A stretch of 64,000 nt of DNA from Pedobacter sp. KBW06 (GTDB taxonomy: Bacteria; Bacteroidota; Bacteroidia; Sphingobacteriales; Sphingobacteriaceae), in the NCBI RefSeq assembly GCF_003852525.1, contig NZ_QAJL01000001.1:1749268-1813267 (forward strand), given 5' to 3'. Made by a program: the position numbers and the translations under genes. The notes below the pieces were generated by a model, which worked only from the letters and a program-made list of their open reading frames with translations, had not been told where the DNA came from and ran no database searches. This document shows positions 53,286 through 61,877 of the stretch, one piece after another (positions within the stretch are counted from its first letter, which is position 1; each line of letters starts with the position of its first letter).

Positions 53286-53374
53286 TTTTTTAAATTTTAA
53301 TTTGTTAAGCTATTTACCTCTATAACAAATGACATTTTTGAAATTGGACAAACCCTGCTGCTCAAGCTGCCTTT

Positions 53375-55252
53375 TTACAGGCCGTTTTTCAATGAAATGT
53401 AAAAGGTAGTCCCTTGTTCCGGCTGGCTGGTCAGGGAGATCTTTGCATTCATAATCATCGCCATTTCATAGGAGATGCTCAAGGCAAGCCCTGCGCCATT
53501 ATTTTCATTTTGTTCCTGATCTCCTGATCCGGCACTAAAAAGCTGATCGATCTGTTTCTGGTTCATTCCAGGCCCCTGATCCTGAATTGCAATGAGTAAA
53601 TTTCCGTTATCTACGCTGGAATCTATGGCAATGGTTCCATCCATGGGCGAAAATTTGGTGGCATTATTCAGGATATTCCGCAGGATGAAAAGCAGCATCT
53701 GTTTATGTGCCAGCACAGTGGTCTGCTCCGAGATATTCCCGGTCAGCTTTATATTTTTCTTTTCCTGGGCAATCTTAAAGAAAGTATTCGCCTCAATGAT
53801 CAGTTCTTTGATCTGCAGTTTTTCCGGCTGGTATTCAAAACCCGTTTTCTTGGATTTGATCCATTCCAGCAGTCCATCCATAAAAGAAAGACTTTTTTGA
53901 GAGGTCTCGGCCAGCTCTTTCATGATCCCCAGTTTCTCTTCTTCTGTGAGCAGGTCTACATCATCATTAAAAACACTGGAGAGCATCACAATGGTACTGA
54001 AGGGTTGCCTTACATCATGTGCAATCACTGAGATCAGCATGGTATTGAAATGATTCGTTTTCTGTAACACTGCATTTTGCTGCAGGGTGACTTCATTTAG
54101 CCGCTGCTGGGTTTTCACATGTTCTCTTTTGCTTCTCAATGACCGGTATACAAAGAACAGCAGGGCGACACTAAATGCAAACAAACAACTCAAGAGCGCG
54201 ATGGTTTTTCTTCTGGAATCTGCATTCTCTTTAAGTTCCCTGTTTTCATTTTCACGCAGGGCATAATTCAGGTAATTGTATCCGGATTTGTCTGCCGCGG
54301 CTGCAATCCTGTTTTGTTTGGCGAGCAGAAGAGAAATGTAATAATAAGCTTTCTGAGGTTGATTATGCCCGCTGTAATGCCGGTATAATTTTTCCGCAAA
54401 GCCGATGTAGTGTTCTGCATAACCAAATTTCTCGGCCTCTTCAATCCCTTTTTTCAGGTAATCCATACCTTCGTCATGCCTGCCCTGATCCAGCAGCATG
54501 TCACTGATAGGGCCGTACAACCAGACTTTCACATTTTCAAATCCCAGCCGATCTGCTTTGTCCAGGGATTGCAGCAACATGGCCATGCCTTTCTCCTTCG
54601 CACCATCCTGATAAACCTGCTGCGCTTCACTGGCTTCGTAATAAAGGACCATCCGGTGATCCTTATGTTTTTCAGCAATGCGCTTACCTTCTTTAAACAA
54701 GGCATGAAAGCGCGCTTCGTTCATTCCGGTATCAATGTCCAGCAGGTTACTGATCACAATGGACCGGATGGAATCATTCTTTAGCGATTTACTCTTCTCA
54801 AAAGCCTGATTCAGGTAATCCAGTCCTCGGTCTTCATTTTTACTTACAGAGATCAGGACCCCGATATTCATCAGTACCTGACAAACATTTTCCTCATCAT
54901 TCAAGGATTTATAAAGCTGCAGTGCATCATTAAAATATTTCGCAGACAGGTAATTGTTGAGTGAGACATGGTAAATGGCCTCGCAATTCTTGGCATCGGC
55001 AATGCCTTTGCTGTAATTGAGCCTGATGGAGATCTGCTTCGCTTTCTGCGCATAATAAAGACAGGAATCCCGGTATCGGAGATGAGAGAGCATCGCGATC
55101 CGGTTCAGCGCATTTACATACCTGATGCTGTCCTTAATCAAAGGAAGATTGGCCTCCAGCTTACTGAGTTCGGCAATCTGGGAAAATCCCCTGCCTGCAT
55201 CCAGAAGGAAGACCGCTGTGAACAGCAAGAAGAGCATAACACGTTTAAACAT
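53375..55252 (-). CDS. Sensor histidine kinase with periplasmic TPR domain
   Basis: 625 residues from the ATG at 55252, where a signal peptide begins. A TPR array (about 40-335), one membrane helix (about 355-375), a coiled coil, then HisKA with the phospho-acceptor in V-I-A-H-D-V-R-Q-P-F and HATPase with N-I-L-N-N-A-T-K-F-S (N box), D-Q-G-P-G-M (G1) and N-N-G-A-G-L-A-L (G2). There is no response-regulator gene next to it, so it is an orphan kinase; signal unknown. Confidence 0.9.
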   Translation of the reverse strand: MFKRVMLFLLFTAVFLLDAGRGFSQIAELSKLEANLPLIKDSIRYVNALNRIAMLSHLRYRDSCLYYAQKAKQISIRLNYSKGIADAKNCEAIYHVSLNNYLSAKYFNDALQLYKSLNDEENVCQVLMNIGVLISVSKNEDRGLDYLNQAFEKSKSLKNDSIRSIVISNLLDIDTGMNEARFHALFKEGKRIAEKHKDHRMVLYYEASEAQQVYQDGAKEKGMAMLLQSLDKADRLGFENVKVWLYGPISDMLLDQGRHDEGMDYLKKGIEEAEKFGYAEHYIGFAEKLYRHYSGHNQPQKAYYYISLLLAKQNRIAAAADKSGYNYLNYALRENENRELKENADSRRKTIALLSCLFAFSVALLFFVYRSLRSKREHVKTQQRLNEVTLQQNAVLQKTNHFNTMLISVIAHDVRQPFSTIVMLSSVFNDDVDLLTEEEKLGIMKELAETSQKSLSFMDGLLEWIKSKKTGFEYQPEKLQIKELIIEANTFFKIAQEKKNIKLTGNISEQTTVLAHKQMLLFILRNILNNATKFSPMDGTIAIDSSVDNGNLLIAIQDQGPGMNQKQIDQLFSAGSGDQEQNENNGAGLALSISYEMAMIMNAKISLTSQPEQGTTFYISLKNGL

Positions 55253-55359
55253 AGAACAATTGGATGGATCATGTGAAATTACTATTAATTGCATTCATTT
55301 GGTAAAAAAACACAAGGTTCAGTTACATGATCACGAAATTAGCGCAAATACCTGAGGCG

Positions 55360-55938
55360 CTAATGGTTTGCTTTTATGTTTTTAGCAGCCAGTTCTACGG
55401 TTAACACAATTCTTTTTTCCCTTGTTTCCTCTTTTTTAGCTTTGGTAATCCATTCCAGAATCATCCGCCTGGAAGAAGGAGAAAAGCGTTGAAAATTCTC
55501 GAATGCAAGGGCATTCTTGTCGAACATTTTTTGCAGGTCCCATGGAATGATGGCATTCTGTGCATCTGCAAGGATTTCCCAGCTGCCATTGGCTTTTGCC
55601 AGATCGATCATCGCCTGTCCGGCTGGCCTCATTAATCCCTGCACGGTCATTCTCTCCACCCTTTCCTTGTTTACATTACTCCAGTTGCTCTTTGATTTCC
55701 TTGGGGTAAATTGCAAATAACTGCTTTCTTCGTCCCGTTTATTTGCTTTACTGTCGATCCATCCGAAACACAGGGCCTGTTCAATAGACTCCTTGTAATC
55801 AATACAGGGAGTTTTGCTTTTCTTATGGTAAAGAATCAGGCAAACCGCCTTCTCCCTGGCTCCGTTTTCTTCCAGCCAGTTGCGCCATTCTTCGTTTGTA
55901 CTGGCGTAAAAAGCAGGGATTCCATTGTTCGTTTCCAT
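55360..55938 (-). CDS. YdeI/OmdA-type protein (bacteriocin-protection family)
   Basis: 192 residues from the ATG at 55938. N-terminal W-R-N-W-L-E-E-N-G-A-R-E-K-A-V-C-L-I-L-Y-H-K-K and L-C-F-G-W-I-D-S-K, then T-P-R-K-S-K-S-N-W-S-N-V-N and C-terminal W-I-T-K-A-K-K-E-E-T-R. This is the full YdeI/OmpD-associated family pattern; function in stress or antimicrobial-peptide tolerance is suggested from homologues only. Confidence 0.87.
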   Translation of the reverse strand: METNNGIPAFYASTNEEWRNWLEENGAREKAVCLILYHKKSKTPCIDYKESIEQALCFGWIDSKANKRDEESSYLQFTPRKSKSNWSNVNKERVERMTVQGLMRPAGQAMIDLAKANGSWEILADAQNAIIPWDLQKMFDKNALAFENFQRFSPSSRRMILEWITKAKKEETREKRIVLTVELAAKNIKANH

Positions 55939-55948
55939 AGTGTTCAAT

Positions 55949-56368
55949 TTAGGCAGGGATATTTTTGGCTTTCAGCACCTCCAGGTAGTGCACATTATAC
56001 ATGATGCCCAGCGTATTTCCGAAAGGATCAATTACCGAAGCCGTAACAAAGCCGGGACCACGTTCTGTAACCGGCTCATGCAATTTCGCACCCAGAGAGA
56101 GCAGCTTTTCCAGGCTTTCGCCGATCTCATCTACATGCCAGTAGGTGATGGCAGAGGGAGCTCCCGGTTTCCATCCTTCAGGTGCATAGCGGCCGTCAAT
56201 CAATCCCAGTTCATGCTGATAATCCCCGATCCTGAATTCCGCATATCCCGGACGTTCAAAATATGGGGGAACACCGAGTAAATCACTGTACCATTTCTTT
56301 GCAGCCTCATGATCGGTTGCATAATAACAAATTGTAGATAGTCCTCTTAATGTTTGTGAATGAGCCAT
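55949..56368 (-). CDS. VOC-family protein, cytosolic
   Basis: 139 residues, one VOC unit: A-A-K-K-W-Y-S-D-L-L-G-V-P-P-Y, H-E-L-G-L-I-D, Y-W-H-V-D-E-I, D-P-F-G-N-T-L-G-I-M-Y. The His and Glu positions suggest possible metal binding. Located 10 bp upstream of the YdeI-type gene, likely co-transcribed. Confidence 0.86.
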   Translation of the reverse strand: MAHSQTLRGLSTICYYATDHEAAKKWYSDLLGVPPYFERPGYAEFRIGDYQHELGLIDGRYAPEGWKPGAPSAITYWHVDEIGESLEKLLSLGAKLHEPVTERGPGFVTASVIDPFGNTLGIMYNVHYLEVLKAKNIPA

Positions 56369-56559
56369 TTTTATGTCTTTTTAATTGAAATTTGATTTCT
56401 TTTTATAAAAGTAAGCAGGGCTTGTGACAGCCCTGTGTCAAGGGTCAAATTTTCTGTAGCTGATCCTGCTTTCCGATCGAACTTTCTTAAAAATAAGCAA
56501 TAATATTCCTAATAAAATATTTATGTATCTTCAAATATATTTGTTGTTAAACGACCATT

Positions 56560-57774
56560 ATGAAAAGAAAAAACGCTCCTCTCCATCCCTCAGTATTCCT
56601 GCTGATCCTGATCTGTGCCTGCTGTGGCACTTTAAGTACAATTGCCCAAACACAGGCTAAAATGGCCTGGAAATTCGCTACCGGTGCTGCTATCCATTCC
56701 TCGCCCTTAAGCAATGGTAAAATGGTCTATTTTGGCAGTGGCGATCATCATTTATATGCCTTAGACAAGCAGTCGGGGAAAATGAAATGGAAATTTAAAG
56801 CCAATGGCGAGGTTCATTCTTCGCCGGTGATCAATGCGCAGCGGCTGATCTTTTCAAGTGGCGACGGATCTGTTTATGCGCTCGATAAAATCAGCGGTGA
56901 GCTGATCTGGAAATTCAAAACCAATGGAGAGAAAAAGTACGATACCTGGGACTATTACCTTTCCTCTCCTCTAGTGGATGAACAATTTGTTTACATCGGC
57001 AGCGGCGACAGCAGCGTTTATGCCCTGGATATTAGTTCCGGAAAAAAGCAATGGGCTTATAAAACCGGTGGCAGTGTCCATGCAGATCCTGTAGTTAAAG
57101 ATAAAACAGTATTCATCGGCAGCTATGATGGTTTCTTTTATGCACTGGATTCGAGATCAGGCAGGCTGAAATGGAAATTTAAAACGGTTGGTGATCAGTA
57201 TTTTCCGAAAGGAGAAGTACAAAAAGCCGCAACCATTCAGGACAGCACCGTCTTTTTCGGGAGCCGGGATTTCAATATCTACGCACTCGACCTGAAAACA
57301 GGGACCGGAAAATGGAACTTCAAGGAAATTGGAAGCTGGATCACTGCCAGTCCGCTTTTCCATAAGGGCAATATCTATGTCGGAACCTCCGATACCCATC
57401 GCTTTTATGCCATGAACGCAAATTCCGGCACGATAAAGTGGACCTTACCGCTCAACATGCGTGTCTATGGAACGGCCATCATGATGGGCAATGAACTCGT
57501 GTTTGGCTGCTTTAATGGCAAAGTTTATTTTGTTGATCCGGAAACCGGAAAAGTCAATTCCACTTTTCAGACGGAGGAGAGTAAAAGCAGATATGCCACC
57601 ATCTATGATGAGACAGATCATTTCAGGAAGGACATTTCCCTGTATGGCGACAATTATTTAGAAGTAGAAAAAAAGATCCTGGCTTTGGGATCCATATTAT
57701 CGACTCCCCTTGCAGATGAAGGGATGCTTTATTTTGGAGACTCCAATGGCTTCTTCTATGCTTTATACAAGTAG
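56560..57774 (+). CDS. Exported PQQ-like beta-propeller protein (BamB-like repeats)
   Basis: 404 residues with a signal peptide and about seven propeller blades, each with the A-L-D-x-x-S/T-G-x-x-x-W-x-F/Y tryptophan-docking signature (for example Y-A-L-D-K-Q-S-G-K-M-K-W-K-F, Y-A-L-D-S-R-S-G-R-L-K-W-K-F). It resembles BamB-type scaffolds rather than quinoprotein dehydrogenases, since no PQQ-binding catalytic residues stand out. A -7 box TATATTTG (56536-56543) is 16 bp before the ATG, implying a very short leader. Confidence 0.85.
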   Translation: MKRKNAPLHPSVFLLILICACCGTLSTIAQTQAKMAWKFATGAAIHSSPLSNGKMVYFGSGDHHLYALDKQSGKMKWKFKANGEVHSSPVINAQRLIFSSGDGSVYALDKISGELIWKFKTNGEKKYDTWDYYLSSPLVDEQFVYIGSGDSSVYALDISSGKKQWAYKTGGSVHADPVVKDKTVFIGSYDGFFYALDSRSGRLKWKFKTVGDQYFPKGEVQKAATIQDSTVFFGSRDFNIYALDLKTGTGKWNFKEIGSWITASPLFHKGNIYVGTSDTHRFYAMNANSGTIKWTLPLNMRVYGTAIMMGNELVFGCFNGKVYFVDPETGKVNSTFQTEESKSRYATIYDETDHFRKDISLYGDNYLEVEKKILALGSILSTPLADEGMLYFGDSNGFFYALYK

Positions 57775-57776
57775 TC

Positions 57777-58175
57777 TTAATGGCCCTGGGGATCAAACCA
57801 GGCAGTGATGCTGAGTGCATTTGTCCTCAGCCGGGCTGCCTTTTCAAAATACTTCAGGGCCTCCGCTTTCTTTCCAGCAGGTTTGTTCATCAATACAATT
57901 CCGATGTTTTCAAATAGATGACGGTCCCCGCTGCCCAGCTTCTCTGCGCTTTTCAAATGATGTAAAGCTTCATCATACAGGCCGCGATCGCATAAAACTG
58001 CCCCAAGGCTCGTCAGGACGATGGTATTGTCCGGATCAGCCAGCAATAGGGTTTGCAGGATCTCTTCTGCCTTGTTCATATTTTCTTCTGCCCGGTCGGG
58101 ATATCCCCATAAACCCTGATTCAGCAGGATCACCTCCTCCAGCTTTTCCAGGGTGCTGTTGTCAATTGCTTCCAT
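57777..58175 (-). CDS. TPR-repeat protein
   Basis: 132 residues from the ATG at 58175 (a longer TTG-started frame overlaps the antiporter gene end). About three tetratricopeptide units (A-E-E-I-L-Q-T-L-L-L-A-D-P-D-N, A-L-H-H-L-K-S-A-E-K-L, A-L-K-Y-F-E-K-A-A-R-L). Probable protein-protein adaptor; convergent with the propeller gene, 2 bp apart. Confidence 0.78.
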   Translation of the reverse strand: MEAIDNSTLEKLEEVILLNQGLWGYPDRAEENMNKAEEILQTLLLADPDNTIVLTSLGAVLCDRGLYDEALHHLKSAEKLGSGDRHLFENIGIVLMNKPAGKKAEALKYFEKAARLRTNALSITAWFDPQGH

Positions 58176-58210
58176 TGTCAGTAAAACTAATCTTTTTTGA
58201 ACTGCAATGG

Positions 58211-59824
58211 TCAAAACAGGTTTCCGTTACTGCTCAGTTCTTCTAAATCCAGTCGTTTTTCTTCCTCCCTCAGGATATCATCGTCGTAATTCCGGTCCTT
58301 TTTCAGGAGGTGTAATTCATGCCGTTGAATGTGAATCAAGTCGACCATCATTTCCTTATATACTTTGAGTTCCTCAAGGTCAACCTTTCCTTCCCGCATG
58401 GCCTGTACTGCATTTTTCTTGTCGACCAGCGATCTTTCCAGCTCGGCTTTGAAATTAACCACCAGTTCATTGTGGATACATTGAGACTGATAATTTTGCT
58501 GCATTCTTTCCAGAGAACGGTCAATGAGCCTAAGCCGGATCTGAGAACTTTGCTCCTCTTCCGACAGCTTATAGGTGTTTTCCGGTATTTTCAATAACCG
58601 GATGATATAAGGCAGGGAAAGGCCCTGAAACACGAGGGTAACCAGGATCACCACAAAGGTGATGAACAAGATCAGGTTCCTTAAAGGAAAGGCCGTCTGA
58701 TCTGTGAGCAGCAGGGGAACAGACAATGCGGCAGCGAGTGAAACCACACCACGCATGCCTGCCCAGACAATGACTACGGAAGAATGCCAGGTCATGCCCT
58801 GATAGCGAACCCTGGTCTTCTTATTGACCAGCCGGGTTAACCTGCTCGTGGTAAACAGCCAGACAAACCGAACCACCAGGGTCAGCAAGCTGATGCCAAT
58901 GCCATAGCCTATCGCCGTTTTCAACGGATAATCTGAACCCAGGCCAGCCACAATATCCGGCAATGCCAGTCCGATCAGGATAAAAACAACGCCATTCATC
59001 ATAAATGTGATTGCAGACCATACCGCATTTACTTTAACCCTGGAATTGGGTGTTAAAATGACGTGCGACTGGCTACAGAGAAAAAGCCCGCCGGAAACCA
59101 CAGCCATCACTCCGGAGACCTTAAAGTACTCTGCAACGATGTACATAAAATAAGGTGTCAAGAGGGTTAAAGCCGTATCTATATTTTCATTGGTAGGTAA
59201 CCAGCGGTGGATCGCATAAAATATACCTCCGATTCCAAGACCTGTTAAGATCCCGAAACCTGCTACAACAACAAAATCCAGGGCCGCGTCCTGGAACACA
59301 AAATTCCCTGTAATCACCGCCGCAAGCGCAAACTTAAATACGATTAAACTGGAGGCATCATTGATCAGGCTCTCTCCTTCCAGTAAAGAATTGATGGTTT
59401 TAGGAATCTTTACCCCTTTTAACACCGTTGAGGCGGCAATCGCATCCGGTGGAGAAACAATCCCCCCCAGCAAAAAACCAAGCGCTAAAGTAAAACCAGG
59501 AATAAATGCAACAGCTGCATAGGCTACCGCGACAGAGGTGATTAAAACCAGTCCCACAGCCATTAAAAAGATGGCACCTTTGTATTCCCAGAAGTCTTTC
59601 CAGGACGTGGTCCAGGCAGCTTCATAAAGTAAAGGAGGTAGAAAAAGCAGGAATATGATGTCCGGGTCTACAAAAATATGCGGAATACCTGGAACGAAGC
59701 CGATGATCAGCCCCGATAGGACTAAAAATATCGGATAGGAAACTTTCAGTTTATGCCCAATCATCACGAGAATGGTAACACCTAAAAGCAGGACAAGAAT
59801 GAGGATAAGGTTGTCGTGAAGCAT
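58211..59824 (-). CDS. CPA1-family Na+(K+)/H+ antiporter (NhaP-like)
   Basis: 537 residues: about 12 membrane helices with G-G-I-V-S-P-P-D-A-I-A-A (ion-binding Asp) and E-G-E-S-L-I-N-D-A-S-S-L-I, and a charged cytosolic C-terminal tail of about 120 residues rich in E, R and L. It exchanges protons for sodium or potassium at the inner membrane. Confidence 0.92.
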   Translation of the reverse strand: MLHDNLILILVLLLGVTILVMIGHKLKVSYPIFLVLSGLIIGFVPGIPHIFVDPDIIFLLFLPPLLYEAAWTTSWKDFWEYKGAIFLMAVGLVLITSVAVAYAAVAFIPGFTLALGFLLGGIVSPPDAIAASTVLKGVKIPKTINSLLEGESLINDASSLIVFKFALAAVITGNFVFQDAALDFVVVAGFGILTGLGIGGIFYAIHRWLPTNENIDTALTLLTPYFMYIVAEYFKVSGVMAVVSGGLFLCSQSHVILTPNSRVKVNAVWSAITFMMNGVVFILIGLALPDIVAGLGSDYPLKTAIGYGIGISLLTLVVRFVWLFTTSRLTRLVNKKTRVRYQGMTWHSSVVIVWAGMRGVVSLAAALSVPLLLTDQTAFPLRNLILFITFVVILVTLVFQGLSLPYIIRLLKIPENTYKLSEEEQSSQIRLRLIDRSLERMQQNYQSQCIHNELVVNFKAELERSLVDKKNAVQAMREGKVDLEELKVYKEMMVDLIHIQRHELHLLKKDRNYDDDILREEEKRLDLEELSSNGNLF

Positions 59825-60156
59825 TATTAAAAGGATAAGGTTGAATGTTTCTGCTGATTTACAACCAATATCGTTAAAAAAACGATCTGTTTTAGCTGCC
59901 GGCCAGCGCGTTGCAAAACCTGTACCAAAACCCGGAAACCGGCTTTCCGGAGAAACCTCAGTAAAAAACCTCCCCTCGCTATGGGCACTACGCTCCTAAG
60001 CCCCTTATAAGAAACCCAGCTGTGTAAACGACATTTCCGGGAACCAGGCTCCCGGAAATTAAATCTAGGGAGCCAGGCACTGGGCAATTGTCCCTGCAGC
60101 TCAGGAAACCAGCTCCATATACAACAGAGCGCAGCTGAAGCAGATCTGCATCAAAA
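59825..60156. other. Non-coding gap with nested GC-rich palindromes
   Basis: ATCGTT/AACGAT near 59871-59887 is a small dyad at the antiporter promoter. Two hairpins share a TTTCCGG core: CCGGAAA/TTTCCGG (59932-59950) and ATTTCCGGGA/TCCCGGAAAT (60033-60059). GGCTCCC and GGGAGCC (near 60048 and 60067) and the repeated CAGGC add further pairing. A long Arg-rich leftward frame over it has no protein-like features. REP-like or decayed sequence. Confidence 0.5.
59932..60059. repeat. Pair of TTTCCGG hairpins (REP-like)
   Basis: Hairpin 1: CCGGAAA, loop CCGGC, TTTCCGG. Hairpin 2: ATTTCCGGGA, loop ACCAGGC, TCCCGGAAAT. They are 82 bp apart, in a region that is more GC-rich than other gaps here. Confidence 0.55.
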
Positions 60157-60597
60157 TCAAGGCTGTTCCGCCAGCTCTTTTCCTTTCTGCAGCGCCAATG
60201 GCCAGGTTTTATTCATGTAATCCTCATACGCTTCGGCAGTATCCATTTCTACCTTCCATTCTGTTTTACCCCCAACATCACTGAGCCGGTATTCTTCCAT
60301 TGCGCCTGCCCACTTTTTGGTCTCCTCACTATCCAGATCTTCCACACCATTCATGATGGTTCCCAAATGCCGGATGGATAGAAACTCATTGGGAATATTT
60401 TCTGCAATTTCAGCAACCATACCGTTACCATCTCCGGCCGAAAATACCGCCCGGCTTCCTTTCTTCCAATCTGTTTCCACAGAAGAGCCTTCTGCAAAGG
60501 GGGCAGTCCATTGAGGGTAAGTATCCTTTCCAATGATCACATCCCATACTTTTTCACGTGGGGCATCGATCAAAATTTTAAATTCCTGCTTTTTCAT
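60157..60597 (-). CDS. SRPBCC-domain protein (START/AHSA1 type)
   Basis: 146 residues, one helix-grip domain: I-D-A-P-R-E-K-V-W-D-V-I-I-G near the start, Y-P-Q-W-T-A-P-F, and a long C-terminal helix (W-P-L-A-L-Q-K-G-K-E-L). Family proteins bind hydrophobic ligands; none is indicated here. Confidence 0.86.
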   Translation of the reverse strand: MKKQEFKILIDAPREKVWDVIIGKDTYPQWTAPFAEGSSVETDWKKGSRAVFSAGDGNGMVAEIAENIPNEFLSIRHLGTIMNGVEDLDSEETKKWAGAMEEYRLSDVGGKTEWKVEMDTAEAYEDYMNKTWPLALQKGKELAEQP

Positions 60598-60933
60598 AAG
60601 TATATATTTTAAACAACAACATTAACCTTTTATTCATCAGGGCTATCCCGGACAGGTTAAAGTTAAGACAACACACTGATTTACAAGGAGGCAGATCACG
60701 ACATTTTTAGGGGCTATTTGAGACATCCGGATAAAAAAACGCTTTAAACTTCATCTCAGGGAATCAAAAAGAGAAAACCTGATTAATAAAAACACACAAA
60801 ATGAACAAAAATTATTCATTACACACTTAAATTCATTCATTATTTATTCAGTATATTTACTTAAAAATAAATGCTTATCTTCATTAAACAAACACAATTT
60901 TATGTAATTTATTAATCATCTCAAACCAACATC
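60598..60933. other. AT-rich promoter region of the tyrosinase cluster
   Basis: The 120 bp before the cluster are extremely AT-rich with repeated ATTCATT words (60820-60860) and a near-consensus -7 TATATTTA (about 60852-60859). No clear -33 element and no gene. Confidence 0.4.
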
Positions 60934-61356
60934 ATGACTAACGCAATCTCAAAAACAAGCATCTGGACTTACAGAAGCTTAAAAAACACGCTCGACATCG
61001 CAACAGATTTCCATGCCCTTGAAGAAGGCAGGGCGGTCCTGCAAATCAACATCGCCGACGACAACAGCATTTCAGGAACAATAGGCGGCAGCACCTGGAG
61101 CCTGGATTTGAAAGGGTCTATCCAGTATGGAAACCCGGCCACCTTGTGGTTCCAGGGTTTTGGTAAAGTAGGCGATGATCCATGGATTTATAGCTATCTG
61201 TGCTATCAGGTCCCGGTGATTCCCAATGGAATTGACCAGTTACCCGTGCTGGTGGGCAGTGTCACCAGGGTAATCCCGCATCCCGGCGACAATAATACAA
61301 CAAGTCCGGCCGGAGCAGTCTATTCCTTTTATGCGATACTGCAAACGCAGGCTTAA
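60934..61356 (+). CDS. Unknown beta-rich protein, first gene of the tyrosinase cluster
   Basis: 140 residues, no signal peptide, no Cys-x-x-Cys. It is beta-strand-rich with alternating hydrophobics (G-R-A-V-L-Q-I-N-I-A, G-T-I-G-G-S-T-W-S-L-D-L, I-Y-S-Y-L-C-Y-Q-V-P-V-I). I do not recognise a family. It is 37 bp upstream of a membrane protein and then tyrosinase, so a helper role (caddie-like, or substrate related) is possible by position only. Confidence 0.7.
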   Translation: MTNAISKTSIWTYRSLKNTLDIATDFHALEEGRAVLQINIADDNSISGTIGGSTWSLDLKGSIQYGNPATLWFQGFGKVGDDPWIYSYLCYQVPVIPNGIDQLPVLVGSVTRVIPHPGDNNTTSPAGAVYSFYAILQTQA

Positions 61357-61393
61357 AGCCCCTTTCTTCTAACCCTCTCAAAACCTATTTCTA

Positions 61394-61873
61394 ATGAGCA
61401 ACTCTAAAGAAATGAGTTCCTGCAATTGTCATCACAATTCGCAGGACGAAAGCATGGGCGAATCATTTTCCGGCGTCAAAAAAACAGGACGTGTGCTGCC
61501 TTCCGTATTGATGAGCATTCTGATCGCTTTTTTCCCAAAATGTCCCTTCTGCTGGGCGATCTACATGAGCATGTTCGGAAGCATCGGACTTGCAAGGCTG
61601 CCTTATATGCCCTGGCTGTTTCCTGTCTTAATGGCTTTCCTGGCTTTTCACCTGGTGATGCTGGGGAGAAAAATCCCTCAAAAAGGATACCTCCCTTTCC
61701 TGATCAGTCTGGCAGGAGCTGCGGTCATTTTATCGGGCAAAGTATTTTTCCCGCTGGAACAATGGCTTTCTGTAGCAGGTATGATCCTGATCATCTCAGG
61801 TTCACTGCTCAACAACTTTTCCAATATCAGAATACCCCTAACTAATTTTAAACGAGTACAACTTAAAGATTAA
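61394..61873 (+). CDS. Four-helix membrane protein with N-terminal Cys/His cluster, MerC-like
   Basis: 159 residues. The cytosolic N-terminus contains S-C-N-C-H-H, and the first helix carries F-P-K-C-P-F-C-W. Three further membrane helices follow (about 68-84, 96-112, 120-138). The double Cys sites recall MerC/MerT-type metal uptake proteins. Located 4 bp before a copper enzyme, it is a good candidate for supplying copper; metal identity is inference. Confidence 0.7.
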   Translation: MSNSKEMSSCNCHHNSQDESMGESFSGVKKTGRVLPSVLMSILIAFFPKCPFCWAIYMSMFGSIGLARLPYMPWLFPVLMAFLAFHLVMLGRKIPQKGYLPFLISLAGAAVILSGKVFFPLEQWLSVAGMILIISGSLLNNFSNIRIPLTNFKRVQLKD

Positions 61874-61877
61874 CGCT

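Noticed and set aside
59827..60087. Leftward 86-codon frame before the antiporter gene
   Set aside because: Arg-rich translation of palindromic GC-rich sequence with no protein family features.
61394..61873. Tyrosinase caddie MelC1
   Set aside because: The protein is a four-helix membrane protein with Cys pairs and has no resemblance to MelC1; a copper role remains inference.
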